A stretch of DNA of 25,324 bases from Lingula anatina (Eukaryota; Brachiopoda; Lingulata; Lingulida; Lingulidae). Positions 1 to 11,264 of this stretch are shown here, piece by piece; within the stretch, counting starts at the first letter, position 1, and the number at the start of each line of letters is the position of its first letter. The notes beneath the pieces are model-generated. The model saw nothing but the letters and a program-made list of their open reading frames with translations, was not told the DNA's origin and ran no database searches. The position numbers were made by a program, and so were the translations under genes. Location of the stretch: assembly GCF_001039355.2 (NCBI RefSeq), contig NW_019775908.1:89891-115214 (forward strand), read 5' to 3'.

Positions 1-83
1 TTAAAAAAAATTAAAAAATTTATCAGTTCATTATTTTAAATTAAAAGTTAAAAATTAAAAAAAGAGGCTCATTATAAAAAAAA

Positions 84-118
<35 letters not shown>

Positions 119-120
119 AA
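1..120. repeat. A-rich low-complexity tract
   Basis: Almost pure A/T sequence containing a long A run at about 81-117. It is simple sequence with no coding potential. It could be the poly(A) end of an older retroposed copy or just simple-sequence expansion; nothing distinguishes the two. Confidence 0.85.
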
Positions 121-2427
121 CTTCATTTTCACCAAACATAATTTAGAAAGATGATGAAGAGTTTTTTTTTTTAATCATACTATAGCATGTGTTACATGTA
201 CACAAGACAGCAGGGGTTACATTCAACTGAAGAATGGTAAAAATCCTTTTTACCATGAAGTAATTCACCCCATACACCTTAACAAATACTGTGCACACTC
301 CGCACATTTTTGTTCGTAACCATACATATTCAGAGGAACTAAATATTGCCTCCTAAAGCAATCTGGTTCTCTGACAATCGGCACATTTTGGATCCATTTA
401 CATCCAAAAATGTCACTTGTCTGAATCAACAGGGACAAATATCAAAAATGTGTCCCGATGAGGTTACAGTCCCTGGGTTAATGTTGTGCATGACAGTAAA
501 TGAACTCTTCAAATCCAATTTTCTTCCTCTAATCTGATCCTGAGTGCCCCATTAAACAAATGATGTAGAAGGTTCTGAACAGTAGACCATCAGTAATCCA
601 ATAACTGGAATTAATTTGAGATAGGATTCACAGGCTTCTACATAGGGCATGTTCCAATGTGTGCAAACTTAGACAGGAGAAAGCCTAAAAGCCATCAGAC
701 AACTGAGAGCCTATCATATACAGTGTACCAGTATGATAATTATATGACACAAGCTGGAATGTTTTCATACGATAAGTTTGTGCTTTATATCAGATATGAT
801 CCATGTACCAAGCTAATGAACATTTTTAACTTGAAGCCTACTGGTATAATTGTTATTACATAAAGATTTATGGTACAAAATTAACTTGGTTTGTTTGTTA
901 CTTCATATTCCTAATATTACTGTAAGACATCGCCATGCTCATCCATGAGTGCATGCTTTACCTCTTTTAAATGGTTTGAGTGCTAAAATCAGATAAACAC
1001 TTATGCACAGTTAATTTTGCAATATTGTCAATTTGGTATGTATAAGTTTTTAAGAATGACTAGTCCACAATATCATGCATCTAAAATGCCACCCTTGAAA
1101 GTCAAAACCTGCAAGATCAACACAATTTAATCAAGGGGCTTTGCAATGGTGTGAAACTACATTCAAACTTGCTATAAAAATAATTTTGTACCAATCTATT
1201 CAAATGTGAAGTATTTAGGATGTCTTTTCCTGTCATAAAAAATACCTACAACACTACAAAAAAGAAACCATCTATGTTATGTCAGCTAGAATATTAGGTA
1301 AATACTTAATTGTAAATCTGAAGTAAAATGAGTGTTTTTCAAGATTATGAAACAAATTTCAGAAATCAGTTCAAAGACCTCAAAACCAAGCAAAAAAAAG
1401 CACAGTGCACTTAGATCAAAACTTGTTTTAACATAACAACATTTACAAAAACAAAGACTTTAAAGCATTCAGTAAATGTGACTAACAAAACTCTAAAATT
1501 CCAAAATTCTGAACTTTGAGTTGGAGTTAAGAAAACAAACAAACAAATAAACAAAGAATTTTTTGTAGTCATGAAGAAAAACCTTCATACCAGTATCAAC
1601 TTAAAATCTTCAAGCCATTCACTTTGACACACACACAAAAAAAAAGTTTCCCTACTACTCACCAAGAAAACACAATACACCACAAACCTTCAAATTTTGC
1701 CAGCAAACTCCTTGGTGTCCAAACCCACAAAAACCACCATGCATTCAGGGTCAATACCATTGATTAACAGGCACTTAGCATATCCTATTATTCAAAGTGA
1801 CAAGATAGTATCATCACTCCCACCAACTACTCCAAGATGTCTGTAGTCCACTGTACCTCATCAATCAAAACTGGTCTTAAAACAGCAGGCGACTTAAAGA
1901 AACTTTGGTAAGATTGTCAATGAGAAATATGTTATTTGGTATTAATACTGATTTAATTGGAAGGTCAGAAAATATAAGGAATCCCTCTATTATGTAATCC
2001 CAGGACCACCACCCTACCCCAAACAAACACACATGTAACCCCCCCCCCCCCCCTCCCATAAACACTCTCATTCAATACTAACATTTCTGGGTAGGCAGTT
2101 TCATCTGTATGAAAGTCTTGTCAAGCAGCAACTTTAAATGCATCTCTACAAACTTTTCCCTTTACTTGGTACACATATTAATCGACTGTGCTGAAGCTGT
2201 TTGGGAAAACAATCTCACTTTCACATCCAATAACTAGGGCACTTAACCTGACTATCAAACTCTGACACCTTTTAATCAGTCAGTATAGCAACCAATTACC
2301 AAACTTTTTCAGAGATAAACAAACCACTTCATCTGTACTGACCAACAGCAATGACATCAAAAACGCTTCATTTAAGAAATATTTTCTGGACAAAATCCAC
2401 CAGGGAACAGTCAACACATTCATTCAT
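121..2427. other. Non-coding stretch, possible 3'UTR of a minus-strand gene
   Basis: AT-rich sequence with no convincing ORF, no recognised repeat termini and only short chance frames. It holds a poly-C run (about 2039-2053) and a short (ATTC)n run just before 2434. If the candidate terminal exon at 2428-2536 on the minus strand is real, this would be its downstream or 3'UTR side. Otherwise it is ordinary intergenic DNA. Confidence 0.5.
2039..2055. repeat. Poly-C homopolymer tract
   Basis: A run of about 15 C residues followed by T and CCC. Homopolymer G/C runs recur at 10397-10411, 10649-10658 and 12979-12991, where they sit at repeat boundaries. This one has no visible partner. Confidence 0.8.
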
Positions 2428-2536
2428 TCATTCAGATATTGATTTAAATTCTAAAGAAGTGAACGCGTCCTGTGACAGTGTTGAGAGTTCAAGGAGGCAG
2501 AATGCCCCTTGGCGCAACTCCTCAACTTGAACCATG
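2428..2536 (-). CDS. Candidate terminal exon, unrecognised minus-strand gene
   Basis: On the minus strand a pyrimidine-rich tract ends in a TTCAG acceptor (AG at 2538-2537). It is followed by 35 codons beginning MVQVEELRQGAF and ending in SISE, then TGA at 2430-2428. The composition (Glu, Leu, Ser, few biased residues) looks more protein-like than the neighbouring frames. Entry needs two leftover bases from the previous exon, so it does not splice directly in frame to the exon at 5039-5205, which ends in phase 0; an unseen intermediate exon would be needed. I do not recognise the peptide. It could equally be a chance frame after a chance acceptor. Confidence 0.25.
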
Positions 2537-2544
2537 CTGAACCA

Positions 2545-3489
2545 TGAAATATGAGCAGGAAAAAATTAATTCTGATCAATCTTTTGCATAAACAAGGGGA
2601 TCCAAGAGACGTTTTCTTAGAGAAGAAGATAGAAAACTTCCACAACACAAACAAGTTAAAGCATAACATTTGAGTAGTGTATGATTAAATTAATATCTAG
2701 AGCAGAACAAATATTGGTGTCAACTTCCATTTTTTTTTTCGTTATTCTTAGTGTTTGGACAATAAGAAGTATCAGCTAATGTTAAGGTTTTTGCATAAAG
2801 AAAATTAATGTGTGTTATTGTTTAAAAGATTTTAAATGAAACATTTGTTATCAATTATTGTAAAAACAAACCAAAAGTTATTATCATAGTTGTTTTTAAA
2901 AGATTTAAAAAGTTTTGTCTCAAATTAAAGACACACACATGCATGTTATAATGGCACTTTATCAAACCTAATAGGCTACGATATCATATCTATCCAAGGA
3001 ATTCAAATTAAATAAACATTTTCCCTTCTTTTTTTTTTTTGCAAATTTAACAAGATATGGTATTATTTCCTTTTTCTCTCTCTATCTGAACATTGAAAAA
3101 CAAAAGAAAAATCAATGAACATGCCTTATAATACTAATGATAGTAATAAATAAATAATAAATTGTAAGTAAATTTTAAACAGCATACTTTAAAAGGGAAT
3201 AGCACCGTTATATAAATAATTTCAAAAAGAGGGAATAAAATCTTTGAATTAAGATTAATTCCCCCGCCCCCACTTACCTACATGTGCCTTATAGTCATAC
3301 AATCAATAAAGGATTCTGATCAATTGATCAATGAAAAAAATTGAAATATAAGTCTTAGTAGGCTAGGGTTTTCATAGAACCATTTAACTGGCCTAATGAT
3401 TTTTTAAAAGCTTTTCATATCAAAAGATGGAATTTCTTTGAAAACACTGTTATCATGTACGTCAAAGGATTTGACATCAAATTAATTTT
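2545..3489. other. AT-rich intergenic or intronic sequence
   Basis: No supported gene or repeat termini. It contains poly-T and poly-C stretches (for example around 3030 and 3260) and a short self-complementary TGATCAATTGATCA near 3317. If the minus-strand gene is real, this is intron. Confidence 0.5.
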
Positions 3490-3549
3490 TCAGAAACTGT
3501 TATCTTGAACGAGTGGATGAGTCCCTGTGCTATATTTGTCGTCTTGACT
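3490..3549 (-). CDS. Candidate short terminal exon, unrecognised minus-strand gene
   Basis: On the minus strand a CTATTTCTTAG acceptor (AG at 3551-3550) is followed by 19 codons (SQDDKYSTGTHPLVQDNSF) and TGA at 3492-3490. The exon is entered in phase 0, which matches the phase-0 donor of the coding exon at 5039-5205. Joined to that exon it would give a basic protein of about 72 residues. This is suggestive but short; a 20-codon frame after an acceptor-like site can arise by chance. No family recognised. Confidence 0.25.
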   Translation of the reverse strand, partial: SQDDKYSTGTHPLVQDNSF

Positions 3550-5038
3550 CTAAGAAATAGTGCAGATGATTGAGAGTTGATCTTGAACTCAATTAACTAA
3601 AAGCAATCTTTAAAGACAAACCACTGGCCTTAAAGACTGACAAATAGCTTCTATGGCAAATGGCATTTACAAATTAGGACTCTGGGCTTCATGTACAAAA
3701 CAGCAACAGAAAGGCATCAGTTTATTTGGATTATATTATAATAAGTTTCTCAAAATATAAGCATTTTTCTCAGAAACTGACAAAAACAATTACAAAATAC
3801 TTGAAAATTCAATTTTTTTTCTTCACATTTACTATAAGCTTTCTGGATCACATGTTACAGTCATCAACATTTGTGCAGTATGCACATTCACTAGCACAGT
3901 GAATACCTACAGGCTGTTTCTTTCAGATTTTATGAAAGCTCACCCATCTCACGTCACACACATACACGTACACACACGCACACATATATGCATGCATACA
4001 CATGCGTACACACACACCACACACTCGCACACAAACACATACCCACACATACACTATCATGGAGTTATATGGAATTGAGACTGTTTAGACCTGCTTACTT
4101 TTTAACTAAAAATAGCCTACCTGTCCTAAGCCTAGAAAGAATATTGTAGAAATGAACTATAATTTAGCACCGTTGTCAAATTTTTACAGCTGTATGATCT
4201 TTGGGTAAAATTTTACTCCTAATAAATACCCATGTAAAGTCTGCCCTGCTTTTTGTTTTATTTAGTTATAATGTCAAGTCCTACGTACTTTTCTGCCATT
4301 GACACTATTAGTATATGTTGTTGTTGTTATTCTAAACAGAATCATCAAAACTCTACAACACGCAAAGCAGTATTTCTTACGACTAGTCCAGAGGGAAAGA
4401 CGTCAACTGCAAGGAATTTTGTGTCATTAGCTAGATGACATATAAAACATAGTAAACACATCTCTGGTCTACTTGAATATCAATCATATAATATTTAAGT
4501 AAGACTTTATGAGCTTTAACAAATATTATTTTGTTTCAATCAATCAGATAAAATAATTAACAATTCTACACATTTACATTCTTGAAATTAACTGGTGGGG
4601 CTAGAGCTGACAGAAAGAAAAAACATGAAATTTAGGTTCAACTCGTTTATTTTCTAGGTGAATTTTTTCAGGAATGGCCCTTACACCATAAAGACCAAGT
4701 TACTAGTAAGGTGTAGTTGTGTTAGTTGTTATTGATGCATTGCATTAACTGTCAGTGAAGATTTTTCCCACTGATACCACACTACTTCATAGGTTGTCTT
4801 AATCCTATGAGGTGGCTATTTATGATCCCTTGCCTGTCACTACTGATCAGGGAATTACAAGATAGCCCCTAAATACATTAAAGTCAAGCCCTCATTTTCA
4901 GTTTCATTATTCATGCAAAATAGGGGCTTGTTTCTACTTAATTCAGCCATAATAGGATCGATGCACTAGTCTCTATGATTTGTGATACGTTTTCTTTTCC
5001 AGATTTATTTAATACCAGAAATACACTACAAAACCTAC
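3550..5038. other. Putative intron or intergenic sequence with CA-rich repeat
   Basis: Non-coding AT-rich sequence. The only structured feature is the CA-rich microsatellite at about 3954-4052. Short frames such as the one at 4253-4438 have no family resemblance. It would be intron between the exons at 5039-5205 and 3490-3549 if they belong together. Confidence 0.45.
3954..4052. repeat. Imperfect (CA)n microsatellite
   Basis: About 100 bp of CACACA interspersed with TACA, TGCA and CGCACA units. It is degenerate and therefore probably old. Confidence 0.9.
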
Positions 5039-5205
5039 CCTGTATCTGCGCAGGGTCCAGATTGACCGCTTTCTTTTCCTCCTGGGGTTGAAGAGTAGGT
5101 CTCTGGAATCCTGCTTCCGTATGGCGTTCTCCGTCCTGTTGGTGAGACTGTAGGTGGGGTTACTCACACGGAGCATGAAGGGCTCGCCTTTCTCCATCGT
5201 TTAGG
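5039..5205 (-). CDS. Basic coding exon with NPTY motif, unrecognised gene
   Basis: The minus strand reads a pyrimidine-rich tract and TTCACAG acceptor (AG at 5207-5206), eight non-coding bases with an in-frame TAA, then an ATG at 5197 in a good context (ACGATGG). The frame runs 53 codons to a consensus donor AGG|GTAGGT (GT at 5038-5037), ending in phase 0. The local GC content is clearly higher than the surroundings, as expected of coding DNA. The peptide starts MEKGEPFML and has an NPTY motif at residues 13-16 (an NPxY, PTB-binding-type motif in known proteins). It also has a strongly basic stretch, NPRRKRKR, at about residues 37-44 that could be a nuclear-localisation or juxtamembrane segment. 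There is no signal peptide or membrane segment. I do not recognise the family. The in-frame TAA before the ATG means this is a first coding exon with an upstream non-coding exon, or else an unspliced start. Confidence 0.5.
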
Positions 5206-7929
5206 CTGTGAACACTCAAAAAGAAACACAACTAATGAAAAAATTCATGTTTGTGCTTGTTGATGTCCCGCTATTTAGACTACAAATGGATATACTACAA
5301 GAAAGAACACCTCCTTCCATTTTTTGTAATGGAATATAAAAAGTTATTTTCTTCAGAAAAAAATTATGTGAATGCATCACTTACAGATGCCAAAATGAAT
5401 ATATTTTATATATTACAAGGACTGAAGGTATAAGTATCTATATCAGCTTAAATTAACTATAACTAATGAAATGGTCAAAATTATGAATAAGCTCATTTGG
5501 TTTAATATATTAATCAACTTACCACTTTGTATCTTTTTGGAAGCAACCTCCTGAAAGCTGACAGCAATAATTTTCACACTTGTTTTTATATGGCAAGATA
5601 ATAATGGCTCCATAGAAACATATTTCTGGATCCAATCCCATGTACTTTACCATATATAGCTAATAAATTTTCCTTTTCTGCAATACAGGAGTCCTCTTTA
5701 ACATTCGAATAAAAACTCGAATATCAAAAATGTATCTTTACATATATGTTGTCAGCACTTTAATATAAAACCCTGAAGAGTTTTCTAACTTTCCATCAAG
5801 GTCCTGAGCAAATGTCCAACACACACACGCATAAAGGTATGTCAGAAAGTGAAGTCTCTTCAACTTATGTGTACAAAAAAATGCAAGCCTCTTGCCAGAC
5901 CTTTATGCTCCAGTATTCTTGCCCTAAAGATGTAAATCTCTCCTAACAAATTTAATCAACATACAGGTATTACCTGTGACAGCACTGATGCCCCAAAGCT
6001 GTACAAGAGTGATTACACTAATTATACATGCTCTGGGCCCACTTGTAAAGAAGCATGTCTTGGGGCAAGGCATATGGATGTATGGAGGCCTGCCATGCCA
6101 GCTGCTCCAGGGGTTGTTGAAATGACTTTGGTCAAATTAACACAGTGCCAAGATTTGACTTCCCTGTATTTGACAGTCTCTGTCCGTGTGTCATCTTACC
6201 AAGTGTGTGGGTTAAATATGACGCTCCTGTTGTTAGCTATACGTCAGACATTTATCACTGCCATTAAAAAGTTAGCTACGTAATTATGGTCATTGTTTTT
6301 AATGGTTAAATTTATGACACTATAAAGACTATTCAGTTTCATTCAAGTTTTGACAAGTTGCATTAATGACACTTTTTTTAGTAAAAATATATCATCTATA
6401 ATTTTTTTTAAAGAGGATGGATTTTTGAAATCACAAGAAAAAGAAAGGGAAATATTGAATTTCATGAATAAGAAAATGAATCATGGCTAAACTTAACATA
6501 CCATACTGATAAATTCTAAGATAATCTGAAAAATGTTCCAAGAGATTATAACCATTGTAAAATATGATGAAATAGAATGGAAACATACATTCAAAGAGGA
6601 TGGGAGACTTTGGATATTCAACCCCCCTCACCCTCCGAGCGAGAGCCTTTACTTTACTTATAATGTCATTTCTCTTTTCCATGCACATTAAATAGCCAAA
6701 CAAAGACTGGTACAATATAGCAGGAAATTCCTAGTTTGTGCCTGTGGAGCTGGTGTAAATATTCAAGTAAAAGAATTGCTTGTCGGTAAGCCTATGGTCA
6801 TTCTAAGAAATGTTATTCTAAGAAATGCAGTCCCAAAAATTAAAATTGGGCAAATTGACAGCATTGAACTTTAATTAATTTTTTCTATAATATGCTTTGG
6901 AGGTTTATTATTTATACTTTTTTCAGAATAGGTCAATAAAATACTTTCATATTTTCTGCATTTTTGGCTTTTTACACTACTCTGGTTTTTGAATTACCAG
7001 TTGAATTACGTGTACCAACTAAACTACATGTATGACATTAATGCTCTTCATTTGATGACGCAAACATGATCCTGAGGCAAAATGTCACACATCTTTTACA
7101 GCGTACTGACCACCAAATAATATCCGAAACGGTTCCCAGAGGGTAACAAAAGTGAGAACTTATCAATAAAACAAAGAAAGTCTTCTGCTCCACATCTTTA
7201 CACTACAATTTAGACAGGAAACCTTTTTCTTTAACATAGCTTTGGACATGACATAATAGTTGTCTTTTAAGGGTGCCAGGATTGAGACATAATACTTGAA
7301 AAGGGTAAACATATTTTCCAGTAGCAAGTTGAAGGACGTAAGCACATTTCCTGAAGCACAAATACGCGTCTGGAGACAGGGACAAGGATATAAGCCATAA
7401 CATGCTGGTCTGGAAAGAGGCCTTCAAAAATTGACAAACTCCATGCATTTGATTCATCATCTAGACTGGTATTATAGAAAGTTAAAACATGCCTGAATCA
7501 CAAAAATGTATGACATTGTTGTAAATTAGGACTGGTTTCACAAAAGACTTTTGGCCTGAAAATGTAACTTGTAAATCAAACATTTAGCATTTACTTCAGT
7601 TCAAGGTAAAGCATTGTAGTACATATATTTATTTCATATAAATAATTTAAGTATTGGTATGATAAACCAGCCACACCTTTCTTGGTATAATACAGGTGTA
7701 ATACTTCATTTAGTTGGATAAAAAGAAAGTAAAATTTTGGTCGAAAAACATAAAACAAATTTCAGGTTAAAATTCTCCTTGGGAACCACACCCTTTTACA
7801 TCCAGTACGTGAGCATTACAACAGTTACTGTCATGGTCAGAACTTAACTTAAGGGACCATTCCCAGACTCTATCATACTAACTGTGGATGGATCTATTTC
7901 CTTGGGGATTCTCACTAAATTGCCATCAA
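5206..7929. other. Non-coding sequence, no supported feature
   Basis: AT-rich intergenic or 5' intronic sequence. Frames of 60-94 codons here (for example 6431-6715 and 7203-7460, both minus) have composition expected of chance, with no motif. An acceptor-like TTTTACAG near 7100 followed by GGGTAAC near 7140 is too weak to call an exon. Confidence 0.5.
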
Positions 7930-8034
7930 CTTCAGTGGATTAGATGTCTGTCATGCCTCCTGAAGCTGCTAGGGGATAATTTGTTTAGCAGCTCTAGTAG
8001 GCGTGCCAGACATCTAAGCTGCTTAAGCTGAAGG
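7930..8034. repeat. Foldback hairpin, 31-bp imperfect stem (7940-7970 / 7987-8017)
   Basis: Positions 7940-7970 are complementary to 7987-8017 at about 26 of 31 positions, with a 16-nt loop. CTTCAG/CTGAAG outside the stem lets the fold extend to about 7930-8034 with a bulge. The size resembles a metazoan pre-miRNA but also a small foldback transposon. No known miRNA seed was recognised. An A run (about 8045-8063) follows. Confidence 0.75.
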
Positions 8035-8044
8035 CAATGTAGCC

Positions 8045-8063
8045 AAAAAAAAAAAAAAAAAAA
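8045..8063. repeat. Poly-A run
   Basis: An uninterrupted A tract a few bases after the foldback hairpin. It could be the tail of a retroposed copy including the hairpin, but no target-site duplication was found by eye. Confidence 0.8.
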
Positions 8064-8099
8064 CCTTGGAGGTGGATCCATCCTGTTATATCGATCTAG

Positions 8100-8558
8100 G
8101 TATGTGAACCCAGTGTAAGGTGTGTGGACAAGAAGTAAGGACACACACACAAGTTATGTCCAGTAGTGGGACAAACCACAAATATCATGCCAATACCTGG
8201 ACTCATTACAGACACGACTTCTTTTTATACCAAATCATTCTATCACTTAAAATGATCAGTAAGATTTTATTTTGCCAAGATGAAGAATTCACTGCAGCCA
8301 TGTCTGAGCTTTTCAAATTTTCTTATTCCAAATATTTTTTAAGTTTTAATTTTTTGTTAGTTTCCTTTAGCCTTTTTATTTTGCTTTTTCTGATTCATTC
8401 ATTCCTTTTTAAAGTGGCCAAAGTGGGCATATATATATATCAATGCATTTCTACTTCTGAAATCGAAAATTAATGGTTGAATTTAAGCTAATTAACTGAG
8501 TTTTTTTTCCTCAAAAAATGTAGGAAGTACACATACTTCATTCAATCAAGTTTATAAC

Positions 8559-8560
<2 letters not shown>
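8100..8560. other. Non-coding sequence
   Basis: Nothing identifiable. The 117-codon plus-strand frame at 8120-8473 is Phe/Ser/Leu-rich with no motif and reflects T-rich DNA. Confidence 0.5.
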
Positions 8561-8601
<41 letters not shown>

Positions 8602-8612
8602 ATATATATAAT
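8561..8612. repeat. (AT)n microsatellite
   Basis: About 50 bp of TA dinucleotides, ending in interrupted AATAATAT units. Confidence 0.95.
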
Positions 8613-8962
8613 AATTTAATCAGTTTAATTCTTAGTTTACTTTAACTTATATTCTTCATTCCCACTGACTGCTGTCACTATTAAAACAATTAGTCCTTAA
8701 AAATAATCATTTTAAATAAAATGAACAAACCAATGCATATGTATAAAACAATTTATTTTCTGAAAAAAAAATGTACTTTTACATTATTTCATTTTATTCA
8801 GTTTTCAATCAATGTAATTTATCTTCCAATTGCTCAAATATCACAATTCACCATTCAAACAGGTACATTTTGGTGTATATACTGAAATAAACTGTCAATC
8901 ACATACATTACACAATCAGTTGTTGTCACTGTCATGATTTTGTTGCTTTACTTCTTCTCTTA
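8613..8962. other. AT-rich non-coding sequence
   Basis: No ORF, repeat terminus or motif of note between the AT microsatellite and the GC-rich foldback element. Confidence 0.5.
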
Positions 8963-9085
8963 AGGGGCCTGCACACGGTGAGCATTTGGCGCGCGCCACT
9001 TGCGCTGCGCCAGATGCTCGCGCTCCTCAGCTCCCCGCAAACGATGCGCTCTTTGCTCAGCAGAGCTGCCTCCCCGCTGGCCCCT
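8963..9085. repeat. GC-rich foldback repeat (MITE-like)
   Basis: A sharply bounded GC island in AT-rich DNA. It is bracketed by inverted AGGGGCC-N-GC motifs (8963-8972 and 9076-9085). Inside, GAGCATTTGGCGC (8980-8992) pairs with GCGCCAGATGCTC (9007-9019) across a 14-nt loop with one mismatch. The island's own frames (8978-9235 plus, 8932-9114 minus) are by-products of the composition. It could also be a small CpG-rich regulatory element, but the nested palindromes favour a foldback transposon. Confidence 0.5.
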
Positions 9086-9122
9086 AGCGGACGCACTGTG
9101 AACTGTGGGATCATGTGTTTAA

Positions 9123-9575
9123 GGATTTATTTTTATTACACATTTATAAGTTGCTTTCAGACTAAACACACAATCAAGTACATCTTGAACATATTGCACA
9201 ATAAAATGTTAAGAACAAAATCCCTTTATTACTAAAACCCCATATTAATTTACTATAGGTAATAAAAGTTTCAAAAGGAAATCACATGCAGGGATGCCTG
9301 CCTACCGTTGCTTGTTATAAGATCCTTCTAATAACTTCATTACTTTTACTATTTTATGTCATTTAAGAAACAATTTCAACTTATATCAGTAAGAAATTAA
9401 TATAAAATTAATGAAAATTTTACTTAAACTCAACAGAGACGACAATGTTTTGAGTATCCTGAAGTTTTTCAAACTATAAATGAGAGATATGTCACAAAAT
9501 TCATTTTCAGATGGAGACCCACATGTGACGCTGTCAGAGGAATCAGTGCCACATATATGAGGAAAAATTTTANTT
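9123..9575. other. Non-coding sequence flanking the large inverted repeat
   Basis: AT-rich, no gene. It contains one ambiguous base (N at 9573), three bases before the left arm of the giant inverted repeat, which may mark an assembly difficulty at that boundary. Confidence 0.6.
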
Positions 9576-10411
9576 AAAAAAAAAAATCATATTGAGATTT
9601 TATTGTGGCTTTTGCTGGCAAAATAATTTTATTATCTTGATCAATTTGAACTTAATGATATAATTTGCCATGTTTGAAACATCACGCCTTATAAGTAGCA
9701 ATGTGCAGTAAGTTTCATGGAATAAAATATGAAATTTGAGATCAAGCATGGAGCTGAAAAAGGTGAAAATTAAAGGCCAATATGACTGCTTGTAAACTAC
9801 TTTCATATCCGATAAACTATTAAACTTCGTGTGAGCATTACAATTTGACTTTTTCTCATATCTCAATGTATTTGACTGGATATGTGTTTTTATTCAGATC
9901 GATGATTTTTATTCTGTTATTGAAAGCAGGTTATGGGTTAGTTTGTCTTGTACATGTGGCCACTGTTCGTGGCGCAGTGGCGCCGCATAGGATGTCACGT
10001 GTCGCGCGCCTCTTTTTGAAATCTCGGGAACTTAACCATCTCTCGTGAAGCTAGGGCATATTTCAGTATTACAATTACAGTAAATAAGTGATATAAATAT
10101 GTATGTTATGTAAATGTGGGATATAAAGAGGAATTGTGATGGTGATGAGAACTTAAATAGTGGGAATATAGATGGTTTAAACAAACATCCACGGCCCTTG
10201 CTGTTTGTTTCCACTTGATCAACATCCAGGGACCTGTTTCACAATATATTGTTCGTTGAACTGTTAGTCCGGAATTTTAGTTTATTTGGCCCTAGATAAA
10301 TCCGTTGAAGTCCAAAATTTGCATCCGTGTTAAAAGAAGAGATCAATACTTACTTTATTCAAAAGGACTATGATTATATGGATCAGTGGCTGACTTGGGG
10401 GGGGGGGGGGG
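9576..10411 (+). repeat. Left arm of a giant inverted repeat
   Basis: This arm begins with 11 A residues and ends in 15 G residues. It is the reverse complement of 12979-13833 with about 99% identity by eye. Differences seen: a C/T near 10010, an A/T near 10164, a 5-bp indel with a few substitutions around 10245-10255, a 15-bp deletion near 10319 relative to the right arm, and homopolymer length changes. The 60-88-codon frames in it appear in both arms only because the arms are copies, and none resembles a protein family. The inner end shares a poly-G boundary with the right arm. It may be the terminal inverted repeat of a large element, or two head-to-head copies of one repeat. Confidence 0.92.
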
Positions 10412-10690
10412 TCCTGACCTTCCCCCTTCGGTTTCTGAAAAATATCACACTAATATTTTCCCTTTGAAATTAGAATTTATGACTAGCTGATTTATAGTTC
10501 TTAACTGTTCCAAAAGGCACCGTTTGCCCTCCAAAACACCAAAATACATGTAGGCCTATTATGAGGCCCTTCAGCGGACCCCGAACTCCACCACAAGGGG
10601 GGCGAGGGTCGGCTTCGAATCGAGACCTGTCAGCCGTAAAAAAACGGACCCCCCCCCCTCTTCAAATCCTGGATTTGCCCCTGTCATACC
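10381..10690. repeat. Repeat bounded by converging poly-G / poly-C tracts
   Basis: The left edge has a 15-G tract followed by TCC. The right edge has GGA followed by a C tract and the near-palindrome ttcaaatcctggatttgc (10661-10678). The two ends are thus loosely inverted (G-run + TCC against GGA + C-run). This pattern resembles degenerate MITEs of marine invertebrates whose ends carry G runs, but no target duplication was found. Its left end overlaps the inner end of the left arm of the giant inverted repeat. Confidence 0.4.
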
Positions 10691-10980
10691 ACCTGTAAAC
10701 CGCGTTCAGCAGACAAAAAGGGTTTCTTCTTTGCAGAATTCTATGCCAAATGTGTTTTCACAAAATTTGTTGCAATTGCTATGACACGTTTGAATGTTTT
10801 GTAATGGTTCCCTATTGTTATAAGGGCTTGCTTAACCTGGTGTAGACCGCCTTTGATCCCAATGTGCTCTTTAACGTCATAGGTGGACCCAACTAAATCT
10901 CAGCATAAAACAAAGTTACGGAAAAAAACCATTTTCACCTGTGATGTGATCATTTATAAATAAAAGCACATGATACTGGA

Positions 10981-11012
10981 GGTGGGACAACCTTTTTGAG
11001 CAATGTTGTATA
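10981..11012 (+). mobile_element. Solo terminal repeat of a Tc1/mariner-type element
   Basis: GGTGGGACAACCTTTTTGAG at 10981-11000, continuing CAATGTTGTATA, closely matches the right terminal repeat of the mariner element in the sulfotransferase intron (16379-16405). It matches in order and spacing and is followed by TA. No opposite terminus was found upstream, so this is a one-ended remnant of the same or a related family. Confidence 0.5.
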
Positions 11013-11096
11013 CAGTAAATTATTGATGGTATCAAAGTAGCAGCTGAGAGAAATTCATGTTTTATTTTAATAAAATACTCACTGACTATGATACCC

Positions 11097-11155
11097 TCTT
11101 ATTACCACTACCTGGTTTATATATGATTAATAATATCTTATTACCACTAACTGGT
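11097..11155. repeat. 20-bp direct repeat, 39-bp period
   Basis: TCTTATTACCACTACCTGGT (11097-11116) recurs at 11136-11155 with one mismatch. It is a short tandem duplication inside the loop of the giant inverted repeat. Confidence 0.8.
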
Positions 11156-11213
11156 CCCAAGCTATATTTACGACCTATACCCGTTCTTGGACGAACACAA
11201 CGTTTTTTTTCTC

Positions 11214-11214
11214 T

Positions 11215-11261
<47 letters not shown>

Positions 11262-11264
11262 TTT
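11214..11264. repeat. (TTTA)n microsatellite
   Basis: About 12 uninterrupted TTTA units. The purity suggests recent expansion and likely length polymorphism. Confidence 0.95.

Noticed and set aside
8120-8473. 117-codon plus-strand frame
   Set aside because: Phe/Leu/Ser bias from T-rich DNA, no motif, no exon signals.
9600-10214. Frames of 60-88 codons in the left arm that recur identically in the right arm
   Set aside because: They are identical because the arms are copies of each other. No motif, splice context or codon pattern supports coding, and one begins in a simple AT-rich tract.
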